The notes beneath the pieces were generated by a model. It was not told where the DNA came from. It did no database searches and saw nothing but the letters and a program-made list of their open reading frames with translations. Source: Xenorhabdus beddingii (GTDB lineage: Bacteria > Pseudomonadota > Gammaproteobacteria > Enterobacterales > Enterobacteriaceae). Taken from it: a DNA stretch of 64,000 nucleotides. Numbering within the stretch: the first letter of the stretch is position 1; each line of letters starts with the position of its first letter. The position numbers were made by a program, and so were the translations under genes. The DNA is taken from the NCBI RefSeq assembly GCF_002127545.1, contig NZ_MUBK01000016.1, positions 37,387 to 101,386 of the forward strand. Reading direction: 5' to 3'. Shown here in pieces: positions 40,562 through 51,441 of this stretch.

Positions 40562-41238
40562 TATGGGGTCTTCACATCGAAACGGTATCCTTGACCACGG
40601 ACAGTGACTATCACCTCTTTGGGCCATTCACTCAATATTTTTTTCCTCAATCGCCCCATTAATACATCAATGGTATGACTCTCGCGTAATTCAGCATCGG
40701 GATACAACTGACGCATCAACGATTCTTTACTGACAACCTTGCCATTATTGCGCATTAGGGTTTCGATAATTGTATATTCGAAAGCGGTCAACTTAATGTT
40801 GTGGCTATTGACAGAAAATTCTTTTCGTGAAAGATCAATTAAAAAAGGTGAAATTTCAACTAATTGTGACGCCAATCCGCTATTGCGCCGCATTAATGCT
40901 TGTATCCGGGCGTTGATTTCTTCCAGATGAAAAGGCTTGGTAACATAATCATCTGCTCCTGCGTTTAATACAGTCGCTTTTTCTTGCCAGCTATCCCGGG
41001 CCGTGAGGACAAGAATGGGCAAATTAATCTGCTCACTACGCCAACGGCGTAACATACTAAGCCCATCTTCACCCGGTAGGCCCAGATCAACGATAGCAAT
41101 ATCTGGATGGCTCTCTTTAAGGTAATAATCAGCTTCTTTGGCATTCTCCGCAGCATCGACTTGATGCCCAATATCCCGCAGTTGTACGGTTAAATGATGA
41201 CGAAGTAATGCGTTATCTTCAACAATCAATATACGCAT
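40561..41238 (-). CDS. phoP: Response regulator PhoP
   Basis: 225 residues of the OmpR/PhoB family. Receiver: acidic pocket VEDN, phosphorylated Asp in [13 protein letters not shown], Thr in LTARDSW, Lys in VTKPFH. The winged-helix DNA-binding domain ends in [10 protein letters not shown]. PhoP controls Mg2+ uptake, envelope and virulence genes. A 545-bp gap separates it from purB, so it probably has its own promoter; no convincing PhoP box was found there. Confidence 0.96.
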   Translation of the reverse strand: MRILIVEDNALLRHHLTVQLRDIGHQVDAAENAKEADYYLKESHPDIAIVDLGLPGEDGLSMLRRWRSEQINLPILVLTARDSWQEKATVLNAGADDYVTKPFHLEEINARIQALMRRNSGLASQLVEISPFLIDLSRKEFSVNSHNIKLTAFEYTIIETLMRNNGKVVSKESLMRQLYPDAELRESHTIDVLMGRLRKKILSEWPKEVIVTVRGQGYRFDVKTP

Positions 41239-41783
41239 AATGATTCCTTATGCTAATCAGTAACGTTTACTAAATAAATTTAAAATAGCTAAGTAGTCAA
41301 TTTCGTCAATAAAGATTAAATAAAATTATGGATGTGTTTTTATGAGTAACCTAAGTATAGTAACTATTTAGCCTTTATTGGTATGTTAATGAGTGAATCA
41401 TTTAAAAACAAATATTTAGATAGGAATAACAAATAAATTTACAATCTATTTATAGATTATATAAGGTTAGATCGTACATTGGCTAGTGATTCACGATTTT
41501 TAACTCACTGTTCTGCGGTTTTTATTCACCTCTTAAACTCAGTGACTAACGGTACTTCAGCCACAATTCCCAATAGGGAACTATTTTGGCTCAGAGCTGT
41601 CTTAATACTGAATTTATAAGGTTTATAAGCAATTGGGGCAGGAAGTTTGGGGCAGGAAGTTCAATCAATCAGAAAAATTACCGGGCGGCAGTTGCAAGTC
41701 AACTTAAATGAGTTGCAAGCCGATTTGGATGATATGTATTGAAGATGGGCGGGATAAATTCCGCCCATTTACATGAATAAATT
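41239..41783. other. purB-phoP intergenic region
   Basis: 545 bp without a gene; much longer than in E. coli. It holds a stem (ATGGGCGG / CCGCCCAT, 41745-41768) after the purB stop that may act as its terminator but lacks a good T-run, and two perfect 14-bp tandem copies of TTGGGGCAGGAAGT (41633-41660). The phoP promoter should lie near 41240-41350. Confidence 0.5.
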
Positions 41784-43205
<1,422 letters not shown>

Positions 43206-43233
43206 TTAACGATTTATGCTTAATAACGTTGGT

Positions 43234-43860
43234 TTAACAACGAGAAAGAATGTCTTTTGCCTGTCGGATCAGGCGCTGACGAGAAAACATGATTTGCAGG
43301 CGGCTGCCGCCAACTTGTTGCCATAAAACCGCACTGCGGATACCTGCCAGTAAAACCGCTCTGACTTTCGCCTGAATCAATGTATTACGTAATACATCAG
43401 GTGAGCCGGTAACTTGAATGCGAGGCCCCAATGGACTGATAACGTCGATGTAAATTCCGGCAAGGGCATTGAGCATCCCTTCCGACATGGGTTCAAAATA
43501 GGCTTGTTGGCGCTCTAACTGGTTAATGCGATTTGCCAGTTCATTGGCGGCAGACTGGTTTTTTTTCAGATGGCGCTCCAAGGCTATCAGACCCAGCATA
43601 TAGCGGGTCAGATCAGCAGAAACACCACTGTGTGAGCCGTTGAACATACCCAGCATGGCATCAAGGCCAATGCGAAGGTTACAGGCATCGTTGCCAAAAA
43701 CATCCAAAGTGGATGCCGGGTCCATATTCAAGATACTGTTGAGCATTATTTCAAAAGCATCATTATCACACTGGCCTTTATGGGCAAGCTCTTGTACCAG
43801 ACGACCTGACTGGCAGATACCTGCCAGTGCCAGTGTAATGTCATAATAATTTTTAGCCAC
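43234..43860 (-). CDS. hflD: High-frequency lysogenization protein HflD
   Basis: 208 residues, all-helical, matching E. coli HflD (YcfC): [25 protein letters not shown] at the start and [26 protein letters not shown] in the middle. In E. coli it binds phage lambda CII and favours lysis, and is peripheral to the inner membrane; its housekeeping role is unclear. It lies 2 bp after mnmA on the same strand, so they form one unit. Confidence 0.93.
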   Translation of the reverse strand: MAKNYYDITLALAGICQSGRLVQELAHKGQCDNDAFEIMLNSILNMDPASTLDVFGNDACNLRIGLDAMLGMFNGSHSGVSADLTRYMLGLIALERHLKKNQSAANELANRINQLERQQAYFEPMSEGMLNALAGIYIDVISPLGPRIQVTGSPDVLRNTLIQAKVRAVLLAGIRSAVLWQQVGGSRLQIMFSRQRLIRQAKDILSRC

Positions 43861-43862
43861 AA

Positions 43863-44966
43863 TTACTCCTGTATACGTTGTTCGATCACACCACCACCGA
43901 GACAGACTTCACCTTGATAAAACACGGCTGATTGACCGGGGGTGACAGCGGCAACAGGGCTATCAAAACGAACTTCAATTTTATCTTCGCTTAGGGGAAC
44001 GACAGTGCAGGGGATATCGTGCTGACGGTAGCGCGTTTTTACCACGCAACGAATTTCTGTTTTCAACGGCTGGCGATCAACCCAATGAAGTTGTTGTGCA
44101 ATCAAACCGACAGACATCAGGCGAGGATGATCATGACCCTGGGCGACAATCAGGATATTTTTTTCAACGTCTTTATCAACAACATACCATGGATCTTCCT
44201 TGCCATTTTTAGTTCCACCGATCCCCAAGCCCTTACGTTGACCCAGTGTATGGTACATCAAGCCAGTATGCTGGCCGATAGTCTGTCCATCCACTGTCAT
44301 GATTGGGCCGGGTTGGGCAGGTAAATAGCGCCCCAGAAAATCACGGAATTTGCGTTCGCCAATAAAGCAGATACCCGTCGAATCTTTTTTCTTTGCGGTG
44401 ATCAAACTAAGCTCTTCGGCGATGCGGCGTACTTCTGGTTTTTCCAGTTCGCCAACGGGAAACAGGCTCTTGGCAACTTGCTGGTGGCTTAAGGTATACA
44501 AGAAATAACTTTGATCTTTATTGCCATCCAGACCACGAAGCAATTGGCTGAGACCGTTTACATCCCGACGGCGGACATAGTGCCCGGTTGCAATGTAGTC
44601 AGCCCCTAAATCCTCAGCGGCAAACTCCAAAAATGCCTTGAATTTAATTTCTTTATTGCAAAGAATGTCCGGGTTTGGGGTTCTGCCGGCTTTATATTCG
44701 GCAAGAAAATGTTCGAATACATTGTCCCAATATTCGGCCGCAAAATTGATGGTATGCAGCTCAATGCCCAGTTTGTCACAAACGGCTTGTGCATCAGCAA
44801 GATCGTCCGCGGCTGAGCAATACTCTTCACCATCGTCTTCTTCCCAGTTTTTCATGAACAGGCCAGCTACCTGGTAGCCCTGCTGTTGCAGAAGGTAGGC
44901 GGAAACGGATGAATCAACACCGCCGGACATTCCGACAATGACTTTTTTCTGGCTGTTATCTGACAT
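43863..44966 (-). CDS. mnmA: tRNA-specific 2-thiouridylase MnmA
   Basis: 367 residues. PP-loop motif [15 protein letters not shown] at the start; catalytic cysteines in [12 protein letters not shown] (about 102) and [12 protein letters not shown] (about 199). MnmA makes the 2-thio group of wobble uridine 34 in tRNAs for Lys, Glu and Gln, with sulfur from the Tus relay. C-terminal beta-barrel domains are complete. Confidence 0.96.
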   Translation of the reverse strand: MSDNSQKKVIVGMSGGVDSSVSAYLLQQQGYQVAGLFMKNWEEDDGEEYCSAADDLADAQAVCDKLGIELHTINFAAEYWDNVFEHFLAEYKAGRTPNPDILCNKEIKFKAFLEFAAEDLGADYIATGHYVRRRDVNGLSQLLRGLDGNKDQSYFLYTLSHQQVAKSLFPVGELEKPEVRRIAEELSLITAKKKDSTGICFIGERKFRDFLGRYLPAQPGPIMTVDGQTIGQHTGLMYHTLGQRKGLGIGGTKNGKEDPWYVVDKDVEKNILIVAQGHDHPRLMSVGLIAQQLHWVDRQPLKTEIRCVVKTRYRQHDIPCTVVPLSEDKIEVRFDSPVAAVTPGQSAVFYQGEVCLGGGVIEQRIQE

Positions 44967-45062
44967 GGATATATCTCACTGCGGAAAAAAACAAACGCGA
45001 TACTTTAGCACGTTGGCAGTTAAGGTGCATCAAACGTCTCACGTTCTTTCTATTGGATTTTT

Positions 45063-45542
45063 TTATTTATCGATTTTTTTATTTATGCCACCCTTTTCAA
45101 AAGGTGTGCCATAACTGCCCAGTATCGATAGAGGATAAGACTTTTTTTCTAAATAACAGCGAATACTTTCAGCGACCAGCGGTGAACGCAGTTGTGAACT
45201 GTTAAGGATTTCTTCTGCACTTAACCAGTGGCAGCAATGGATATCCCTATCTTGTGGATGGGTAGCCATGATTTTTTCCAGTTCAACTAAGAACAGAAAA
45301 CGGATAAAGGGCGTTCCATCGGGAGCCACCCATTGATATAGCTTTAAAAATGCCTGTATTTGAGAACGAATACCGGTTTCTTCCCATAACTCCCGCTCTG
45401 CGGCTTCTTGTAACGTTTCGTCCGCTTCAAGATGACCCGCAGGCTGGTTCCAGAGAAATTTGCCATTGATCAGCTCTTCAACAACCAAAAATTTATTTTC
45501 TGCATGGACAAGACAAGCAACAGTGATGTGTGGACTAAACAA
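45063..45542 (-). CDS. nudJ: Nudix phosphatase NudJ
   Basis: 159 residues. Nudix box [23 protein letters not shown] near residues 37-59 (G-x5-E-x7-REUxEExGU complete). E. coli NudJ (YmfB) hydrolyses nucleoside tri- and diphosphates and HMP-PP, an intermediate of thiamine synthesis. Its start overlaps the rluE stop by 8 bases, so it is coupled to rluE. MnmA follows, as in E. coli. Confidence 0.93.
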   Translation of the reverse strand: MFSPHITVACLVHAENKFLVVEELINGKFLWNQPAGHLEADETLQEAAERELWEETGIRSQIQAFLKLYQWVAPDGTPFIRFLFLVELEKIMATHPQDRDIHCCHWLSAEEILNSSQLRSPLVAESIRCYLEKKSYPLSILGSYGTPFEKGGINKKIDK

Positions 45543-46164
45543 AATTAATTTCGCTCCATTCTCCGGGGGATAATGAGCCTAATTGTATTGAACCCATACT
45601 GAAACGGATTAGGCGCAGCGTAGGAAAACCCACATGGGCCGTCATTCTGCGGACTTGACGGTTACGGCCCTCATATAGCGTTATTTTCAGCCAGCTTACA
45701 GGAATACTTTTTCTTTCCCGAATCGGAGGTGTCCGTTCCCAGAGCCATTCCGGTTCTTCCACTAACTCTGCGCCAGCAGGCAGGGTCGGCCCATCTTTCA
45801 ATGTGATGCCGTTGCGCAGCTTATTCAAGGCGGCGTCATCAGGAATGCCCTCTACCTGAACATAATAAACTTTCGCGGTTTTTTGATGGGGTTGGGTCAG
45901 CCTGGCTTGCAATTTACCGTCATTGGTCAACACGAGTAATCCTTCGCTATCGCGATCCAAACGACCTGCGGCATACACATCAGTCAACGGAATAAAATCT
46001 TTTAACGTGGTTCTTCCCATCTCATCGGTGAATTGGGGAAGGACATCATAAGGTTTGTTAAAGATTAATACCCGACGAGGACCCGTTAATTTTTTTATGG
46101 CATTGTTATTTTTTCTTTGGCTGAATCGGTTAAGTTGGCGTTTTTTAAAAGGTAAATTTGTCAT
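45535..46164 (-). CDS. rluE: 23S rRNA pseudouridine(2457) synthase
   Basis: About 209 residues from ATG 46164 ([18 protein letters not shown]); the frame extends further upstream, with no better ribosome-binding site. A basic N-terminus precedes the RsuA-type catalytic domain: [15 protein letters not shown] and the catalytic Asp in [19 protein letters not shown]. RluE modifies U2457 in the peptidyl-transferase region. It is divergent from icd, the E. coli arrangement. Confidence 0.93.
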   Translation of the reverse strand: MTNLPFKKRQLNRFSQRKNNNAIKKLTGPRRVLIFNKPYDVLPQFTDEMGRTTLKDFIPLTDVYAAGRLDRDSEGLLVLTNDGKLQARLTQPHQKTAKVYYVQVEGIPDDAALNKLRNGITLKDGPTLPAGAELVEEPEWLWERTPPIRERKSIPVSWLKITLYEGRNRQVRRMTAHVGFPTLRLIRFSMGSIQLGSLSPGEWSEINFV

Positions 46165-46245
46165 GATAAGCCATGGTGAAAAATAAGGGTACGTATTATA
46201 CCTTAAATCTGTGACCATTGGCGTTTGCAGAATATTCAAGTAGTA

Positions 46246-46274
46246 TTGACACGTCCCTTACAAAAAATTAACAA
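46246..46274 (+). promoter_or_regulatory. Probable icd promoter
   Basis: A consensus -35 TTGACA (46246-46251) with a 17-bp spacer and a weak -10 TAACAA (46269-46274). AAAGGAGAGG precedes the icd ATG about 20 bases later. Confidence 0.55.
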
Positions 46275-46304
46275 GGCATTGCGCTTAGTTGAAAGGAGAG
46301 GTTA

Positions 46305-47558
46305 ATGGAAAGCAAAGTAGTTGTTCCGGCGGAAGGTAAAAAGATTACTATTGATGCCAAAGGTAAATTAAATGTTCCGAATAACCCTGTAATCCCTTAT
46401 ATCGAAGGGGATGGCATTGGTGTTGATGTTACGCCGGTCATGCTGAAAGTTGTTGATGCTGCGGTTCAGAAGGCTTATAGCAATGAGCGCAAAATTTCTT
46501 GGATGGAAATCTATACGGGTGAAAAATCCACCCATATTTATGGTAAAGATGTCTGGCTGCCAGATGAAACCCTGGACCTGATCCGTGAATACCGCGTGGC
46601 GATCAAAGGCCCGCTGACAACACCAGTCGGTGGCGGCATCCGTTCGTTGAACGTCGCATTGCGCCAGCAATTGGATCTGTACGTTTGCCTGCGTCCGGTT
46701 CGTTATTATCAAGGTACGCCAAGCCCTGTTAAACAGCCTGAACTGACTGATATGGTCATTTTCCGCGAAAATGCTGAAGATATCTATGCAGGTATTGAAT
46801 GGAAAGCGGGTTCAGCGGAAGCGGACAAAGTCATCAAATTCCTCCAGGATGAAATGGGCGTCAGCAAAATCCGTTTCCCTCAACAATGTGGTATCGGCGT
46901 GAAACCTTGTTCAGAAGAGGGCACCAAACGTTTGGTACGCGCAGCGATTGAATACGCTATTGATAATGACCGTGAGTCCGTGACGTTGGTTCATAAAGGC
47001 AACATCATGAAATTCACTGAAGGTGCCTTTAAAGACTGGGGCTATGAACTGGCTCGCACTGAGTTCGGTGGAGAACTGCTGGATGGTGGCCCTTGGGTTA
47101 AGATCAAAAATCCTAAGAACGGCAACGACATTATCATCAAGGATGTGATTGCAGATGCTTTCCTGCAACAGATCCTATTGCGTCCAGCGGAATACGATGT
47201 TATCGCCTGCATGAACCTGAATGGTGACTACATTTCTGATGCACTGGCTGCGCAAGTTGGTGGCATCGGTATTGCGCCAGGTGCAAACATTGGTGACGAA
47301 TGTGCACTGTTCGAGGCAACACACGGTACTGCGCCTAAATACGCAGGTCAGGATAAAGTCAACCCAGGTTCTGTTATCCTCTCTGCTGAGATGATGTTGC
47401 GCCATATGGGATGGTTCGAAGCTGCCGACCTAATCGTTAAGGGAATGGAAGGTGCGATTGCTGCCAAGACCGTCACTTACGATTTCGAGCGCCTGATGGA
47501 CGACGCTAAGCTGCTGAAATGTAGCGAATTCGGTGACGCAATGATCTCTCACATGTAA
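46305..47558 (+). CDS. icd: NADP-dependent isocitrate dehydrogenase
   Basis: 417 residues, about 85% like E. coli Icd by eye. The regulatory Ser is in [15 protein letters not shown]; this is the residue phosphorylated by AceK in E. coli. Substrate and metal motifs ([32 protein letters not shown]) are intact. It makes 2-oxoglutarate and NADPH in the TCA cycle. The E. coli icd 3' end is the att site of e14 and other prophages; here the last codons differ (MISHM) and accessory genes follow. Confidence 0.98.
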   Translation: MESKVVVPAEGKKITIDAKGKLNVPNNPVIPYIEGDGIGVDVTPVMLKVVDAAVQKAYSNERKISWMEIYTGEKSTHIYGKDVWLPDETLDLIREYRVAIKGPLTTPVGGGIRSLNVALRQQLDLYVCLRPVRYYQGTPSPVKQPELTDMVIFRENAEDIYAGIEWKAGSAEADKVIKFLQDEMGVSKIRFPQQCGIGVKPCSEEGTKRLVRAAIEYAIDNDRESVTLVHKGNIMKFTEGAFKDWGYELARTEFGGELLDGGPWVKIKNPKNGNDIIIKDVIADAFLQQILLRPAEYDVIACMNLNGDYISDALAAQVGGIGIAPGANIGDECALFEATHGTAPKYAGQDKVNPGSVILSAEMMLRHMGWFEAADLIVKGMEGAIAAKTVTYDFERLMDDAKLLKCSEFGDAMISHM

Positions 47559-47576
47559 TTGATTGCGTAACTGAAT

Positions 47577-47608
47577 AGATAACGGGGACTTAATGGTTCC
47601 CGTTATCT
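47577..47608 (+). terminator. icd terminator
   Basis: A 10-bp stem (AGATAACGGG / CCCGTTATCT) with a 12-nt loop lies 19 bases after icd. The T-run after it is short (TATTTA), so efficiency may be modest. Confidence 0.7.
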
Positions 47609-47670
47609 TATTTACCTCATCTGTTCATGTATATATACTGCTGCCCCGTTTCCATGAACTTAAGAATTAA

Positions 47671-48015
47671 ATGCTAAAAAAATTACTATTATTATCTACA
47701 ATGACTATGTCTGGTTGCATGTTTAACCAAATACCAACAGATAATTTAGCCTCACTCAGCGATAATAAATTATGCTCGGCTCTCGGTGAAAACTCAGATA
47801 ACGGCAATACGACTCTCAGAATTTTAGATGAAATAAAATCCAGAGAAAATGTTATTGATATGGATAAATGCCATGCAATTGAAATATCGGTAAAAGAACG
47901 AATCTCAAATTTTCGCAATTCTACTGCTTGGTCGCATGATTTAAACAGAATGAGAGAACTGAACAGAATAGATATAGAAATGCTCAAAACATTACAGAAA
48001 ATGGGAAAAATTTAG
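47671..48015 (+). CDS. Small lipoprotein, unknown function
   Basis: 114 residues. The signal peptide MLKKLLLLSTMTMSGC ends in a lipobox (MSGC, Cys16). The mature part has two more cysteines (Cys35 in KLCSAL and Cys67 in DKCHAI), which could form a disulfide, and is helical and polar. I do not recognise the family. It stands alone between icd and a DUF2007 gene, in lower-GC DNA. A start with a weak upstream site is accepted because of the clean signal peptide. Confidence 0.7.
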   Translation: MLKKLLLLSTMTMSGCMFNQIPTDNLASLSDNKLCSALGENSDNGNTTLRILDEIKSRENVIDMDKCHAIEISVKERISNFRNSTAWSHDLNRMRELNRIDIEMLKTLQKMGKI

Positions 48016-48324
48016 TGATTGAGCGAAGGCACACTTATGTTTAGGGTGTGCCTTATTAAAACCTTTCCTAACGATATAATATATTTCCTTACTTCCTAAA
48101 TAATATTTAAAATTTGTAGAGCACTTCTTTTAAAAATATGACCGCAATATATGTGGTCAATAAAATTGTCATTTGAACTCGATTAAATTTAACATGCGGA
48201 CACTTATCAAAATCGCCAATCGATGGAAAAAACTGGAAGAAGTGTGTAATAATAGGTTATACTGGTTAATAAATAATCTAATCATGGTGTGCTTATGTGG
48301 AATCGTTATCTTCAAAGAGGAAAT

Positions 48325-48696
48325 ATGCAATTATTGGCAAATTTTATATCACCGATAGATGCCCGCATTGTCATGGGAAGAATGTTATCAGAAGATATTT
48401 ATGCTGTAGTGATAGATGAAAATATTGTCTGGAATAACTATATGTATTCACAAGCATTTGGTGGAGTTAAACTTCTTGTCCATGACTCAGATGTAGAACA
48501 GGCGAAAGTGATACTTTCTGAAATTGAAGATAATAAATTTTTATTAGGAAAACCACAATATAATCAAGAAAGTAAGGAAAATCAACCACTTAAATATCGT
48601 TCATCTGTGTTAGCCAATACTTTTTTAGTCCTTTTGTTGTTTTTGATGTTTGGTATAGCATTACCATTAAAGTTCGAACCCCATTCTTCTATTTAG
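48325..48696 (+). CDS. DUF2007-domain membrane protein
   Basis: 123 residues from ATG 48325, which has AAAGAGGAA just upstream; GTG 48289 and ATG 48295 are less likely. The N-terminal ~70 residues (MQLLANFISPIDARIVMGRML, then AFGGVKLLVHDSDVEQAKVIL) have the short alpha-beta pattern of DUF2007, proposed to be a signalling or PII-like domain. One membrane segment (about 93-115) sits near the C-terminus. No catalytic residues are visible. Confidence 0.65.
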   Translation: MQLLANFISPIDARIVMGRMLSEDIYAVVIDENIVWNNYMYSQAFGGVKLLVHDSDVEQAKVILSEIEDNKFLLGKPQYNQESKENQPLKYRSSVLANTFLVLLLFLMFGIALPLKFEPHSSI

Positions 48697-49099
48697 CCTG
48701 ATTGTTGTAAGGTTAAATTTATTTGATTTTATATGCCTTATGATTTTTATGTCCTTGAATATCCAGCAGGGTAGAAATTTAAAACATGAAGAGTAGGAAA
48801 ATCCCTCAATTGATTTCAATATGAAATTAAAATCAGAGGTGATTAATTTTTGTTAGGAGTGTTTTTTAAAAATACTGGCAATCTTTATATCACTTGGAGT
48901 ATGATGCCGCGTCTGCAAAATGCAGCTATTCACTAACCCCCACATTAACGACTGCAAAGGAGGAATTTATCATGATGACAATAACAATCACTCTTTTCAG
49001 GCCAGCCCATAGCTAATTACTACATTAAATTTTTCAGTATTGCTTGGCTAGGAAGGCCTGACCACACCCTTATTTTTTCATTGATCATAAGGCTGATCT
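48697..49099 (+). promoter_or_regulatory. rtcB-prfH promoter and structured leader
   Basis: A -10 TATGAT (48900-48905) with a weak -35 near 48876-48882 would start RNA near 48912. The leader then holds a CTGCA-AAA-TGCAG hairpin (48913-48925), a strong Shine-Dalgarno (AAAGGAGGA), a 14-codon ORF (48972-49016), and a hairpin whose left arm (48997-49013) lies inside the ORF and right arm at 49042-49061. A T-rich stretch follows at 49070-49079. The layout resembles a translation-dependent attenuator; function is inferred. Confidence 0.5.
48972..49016 (+). CDS. Candidate 14-residue leader peptide (MMTITITLFRPAHS)
   Basis: ATG 48972 follows AAAGGAGGAATTTATC, a much better ribosome-binding site than chance would give, and the ORF ends at TAA 49014-49016. 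Codons 10-14 (Arg-Pro-Ala-His-Ser) coincide with the left arm of the leader hairpin, so a translating or stalled ribosome would open it. No run of one amino acid is present, so it does not look like a classical amino-acid attenuator. Confidence 0.45.
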   Translation: MMTITITLFRPAHS

Positions 49100-50221
49100 A
49101 TGGGCAATACTTTGCATTTGGCTGTACCGAACGTACAGCTTATCGTAACAGAAAATACTTGGCTGGAAGGTAAGGCTATCCAGCAACTTGAAACCACAGC
49201 ACAACTTCCTGATATGGTTCGCGTTGTCGGTTTACCTGATCTCCATCCTGGCAGAGGATATCCAGTTGGTGCTGCATTTTTCTCACAGTCGCGTTTCTAT
49301 CCTGCGCTTATCGGTAACGATATCGGTTGTGGCATGGCGTTGTGGCGGACAGACCTGACCCTGAATAAATGGTCGTTGGATAAGTTGGAAAAACGGCTTG
49401 GCTCTATTGACACGCCTCTGGAAAAAGAAGCGTTACCCGACAATATACCTGAACATTTTTGTCATTCACCGGGAACGATTGGCGGTGGAAACCATTTTGC
49501 TGAGTTGCAGCAATTGGATGAAATTTATCAACCGGAACTGCTTGAAACGTGGCACTTAAGTAAACAGCAGCTTCTGCTATTGGTACACAGTGGTTCACGC
49601 GGTATGGGGCAAATGATCCTTGAACAACATGTTCGTCAGCATGGTCATGATGGATTGATAACATCAAGTTCATCGGCCCAGAATTATCTTGAGCAGCATC
49701 AACAAGCGTTGGATTATGCCTGCTTTAATCGTCAACTCATTGCTGAAAGAATGCTAAAACGCTGGCGAACCCGTGGAGAGCGTCTGCTTGATGTCTCACA
49801 TAACTTACTTACGCCATGTACTGTTGATGGTATTGATGGCTGGTTGCACCGTAAGGGGGCAACACCCGCAGATCAGGGACCGGTCATTATTCCAGGGTCT
49901 CGTGGTGATTACAGCTATTTGGTGCAACCCTTGGTCAGTGAACGCAGTCTATTCTCTCTTGCTCATGGCGCAGGGCGGAAATGGATGCGTGGCGAGTGTA
50001 AGGAGCGCCTGAGTGGGCGCTACAATGCTGTACAGCTTTCTCGTACTGCGTTGGGTAGCCGAGTCATTTGTCTGGATAAGCAGCTAATTTTTCAGGAAGC
50101 ACCAGAAGCCTATAAACCGATCAGTGGTGTGATGGATGCTATGTTACAGGCTGGATTAGTGAAGTTGATTGCGCGGCTTAAACCTGTTCTGACATATAAA
50201 ACACGGGGAGGAAGCGAATGA
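49100..50221 (+). CDS. RNA ligase RtcB, PrfH-associated type
   Basis: 373 residues of the RtcB family. Manganese and GTP-site motifs: LPDLHPGRGYPVGAAF, NDIGCGM (the conserved Cys), GTIGGGNHFAEL, HSGSRGMGQ, and SLAHGAGRKWMRG with the His that is guanylylated. RtcB joins 2',3'-cyclic phosphate and 5'-OH RNA ends. Paralogues encoded next to prfH (RtcB2) reseal 16S rRNA cut in the decoding centre by ribotoxins. The gene overlaps prfH by 4 bases. No rtcA or rtcR is nearby, unlike the E. coli rtcBA locus. Confidence 0.9.
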   Translation: MGNTLHLAVPNVQLIVTENTWLEGKAIQQLETTAQLPDMVRVVGLPDLHPGRGYPVGAAFFSQSRFYPALIGNDIGCGMALWRTDLTLNKWSLDKLEKRLGSIDTPLEKEALPDNIPEHFCHSPGTIGGGNHFAELQQLDEIYQPELLETWHLSKQQLLLLVHSGSRGMGQMILEQHVRQHGHDGLITSSSSAQNYLEQHQQALDYACFNRQLIAERMLKRWRTRGERLLDVSHNLLTPCTVDGIDGWLHRKGATPADQGPVIIPGSRGDYSYLVQPLVSERSLFSLAHGAGRKWMRGECKERLSGRYNAVQLSRTALGSRVICLDKQLIFQEAPEAYKPISGVMDAMLQAGLVKLIARLKPVLTYKTRGGSE

Positions 50222-50835
50222 TATTGTTGCAGATTTCCTCAGCTCAAGGGCCGGCTGAATGTATGTTGGCTGTCAGAAAAGCGTTGGCGCGATTGATTAA
50301 GGAAGCAGAAGAACTTAACGTGAGAACGGATATTTTAGAGGAAGAAATAGGGCTGCGTATCGGTACATTGCGCTCAGTGCTCGTTGCCATTTATGGAAGC
50401 AATGAACAACAATTATTTACGCATTGGAACGGTACGATTAAATGGATTTGTGAAAGCCCTTGGCGAAAAGGCGCAGGCCGTAAAAACTGGTTTATTGGTG
50501 TGACACAGTTTGAACCGATGCAGGAAGTGATGGAAAGCGAGATCCGGTTTGAAACCTTGAAAGCGTCTGGTCCTGGTGGTCAGCATGTTAATAAAACAGA
50601 ATCAGCGGTGCGGGTAGTGCATATTGCCAGTGGCATCAGCATTAAAGTACAGTCTGAACGCAGCCAACATGCTAATCGTCGACTTGCCCGCTCGTTGTTG
50701 GGACATCGGCTCCAACAACACCAAAATATGCATCAGGCGCAGGGCAAGGCAGACCGGCGTTTATTTCACCATCAGGTTGAAAGGGGAAATGCAGTGCGTA
50801 CTTTTATAGGAATGAAATTTATTCCACAGCGGTGA
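50218..50835 (+). CDS. prfH: Peptide release factor homologue PrfH
   Basis: 205 residues. It has the peptidyl-hydrolysis motif GPGGQHVNKTESAVRV, followed by SIKVQSERSQHANRRLA as in class I release factors, but lacks the codon-recognition domain of RF1/RF2, which fits its length. PrfH recognises ribosomes with a damaged decoding centre and frees the peptide, after which the partner RtcB repairs the rRNA. The start overlaps the rtcB stop (ATGA), so production is coupled. Confidence 0.92.
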   Translation: MILLQISSAQGPAECMLAVRKALARLIKEAEELNVRTDILEEEIGLRIGTLRSVLVAIYGSNEQQLFTHWNGTIKWICESPWRKGAGRKNWFIGVTQFEPMQEVMESEIRFETLKASGPGGQHVNKTESAVRVVHIASGISIKVQSERSQHANRRLARSLLGHRLQQHQNMHQAQGKADRRLFHHQVERGNAVRTFIGMKFIPQR

Positions 50836-50842
50836 CATGTCT

Positions 50843-50908
50843 CTATCCCAATGGATTTCAAGATGCAGTACAGCCAACAAAGCTGCAATTTGAAGGATGC
50901 TGGATATA
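50843..50908 (+). repeat. Short ERIC-derived element, copy 3 (66 bp)
   Basis: From CTATCCCAATGG to GGATATA, 8 bases after the prfH stop, sense orientation. The central stem is CAGC-CAACAAA-GCTG instead of CCGC/GCGG; both sides changed, keeping the pairing. Outer arms TTTCAA and TTTGAA also pair. Confidence 0.75.
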
Positions 50909-50958
50909 GATATTAATGAAATAGAGCGACGACGTGAGATGGTCGCTCTATAGGAGGT

Positions 50959-51330
50959 TTATTTAACACGTTGAGAGAGGATATGTTTTGTTTGCACTTT
51001 GCAGGCGTGGACGGATTTATCCAATGATTCATCAAAGTGATGGTGACTTGGGAATGCTTGTTTATTCTTTCTGATTTCTGTGACGGTTTGTTTGATAGAT
51101 GCAATAAATTCATCCTTGTTGCTATGGATTTCTTTAAGATCAAATCCCTTATTGCTTAATTCACTGAAAGTTTTTTGAGCTATTGTATCGGGAGAATCAC
51201 TGGTTTTGAATGCAGCTACAGAGGCTTCCCCAAACAAATCACAATAGGTTTCCACTGTTTTATCCACATTTGCCTGTGCGGCATAAGAGAAGAGTGGGGC
51301 AAGGAAAAGTGGCAGTAAAAGACGTTTCAT
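50959..51330 (-). CDS. Exported hypothetical protein
   Basis: 123 residues with a signal peptide (MKRLLLPLFLAPLFSYAAQA). The mature part is helical, with two cysteines (in ETYCDLFG and VHACKVQTK) that may form a disulfide, and a SHHHFDES stretch that could bind metal. I do not recognise the family. It precedes nothing on its strand until the end of prfH and follows the pliI-like gene by about 110 bp. A link with lysozyme inhibition is only a guess from position. Confidence 0.65.
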   Translation of the reverse strand: MKRLLLPLFLAPLFSYAAQANVDKTVETYCDLFGEASVAAFKTSDSPDTIAQKTFSELSNKGFDLKEIHSNKDEFIASIKQTVTEIRKNKQAFPSHHHFDESLDKSVHACKVQTKHILSQRVK

Positions 51331-51441
51331 AAATTCCTCTTGTTCGACTATATCATGATAGTAGTGACAACATTAACAATAGTACACTATTGCTTTTTTG
51401 TGCCGATTCCCTGGAGAAAATCGGATTTCCTGAAGCTGTGC

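Noticed and set aside
41239..41330. PhoP box upstream of phoP
   Set aside because: Only isolated TTTA words were found, without the required 11-bp period.
48876..48925. Sigma-54 promoter before rtcB
   Set aside because: The rtcBA operon of E. coli uses sigma-54, so I looked for GG-N10-GC. TTGGAGTATGATGCCGC has the spacing off by one and no rtcR lies nearby; a sigma-70 -10 fits better.
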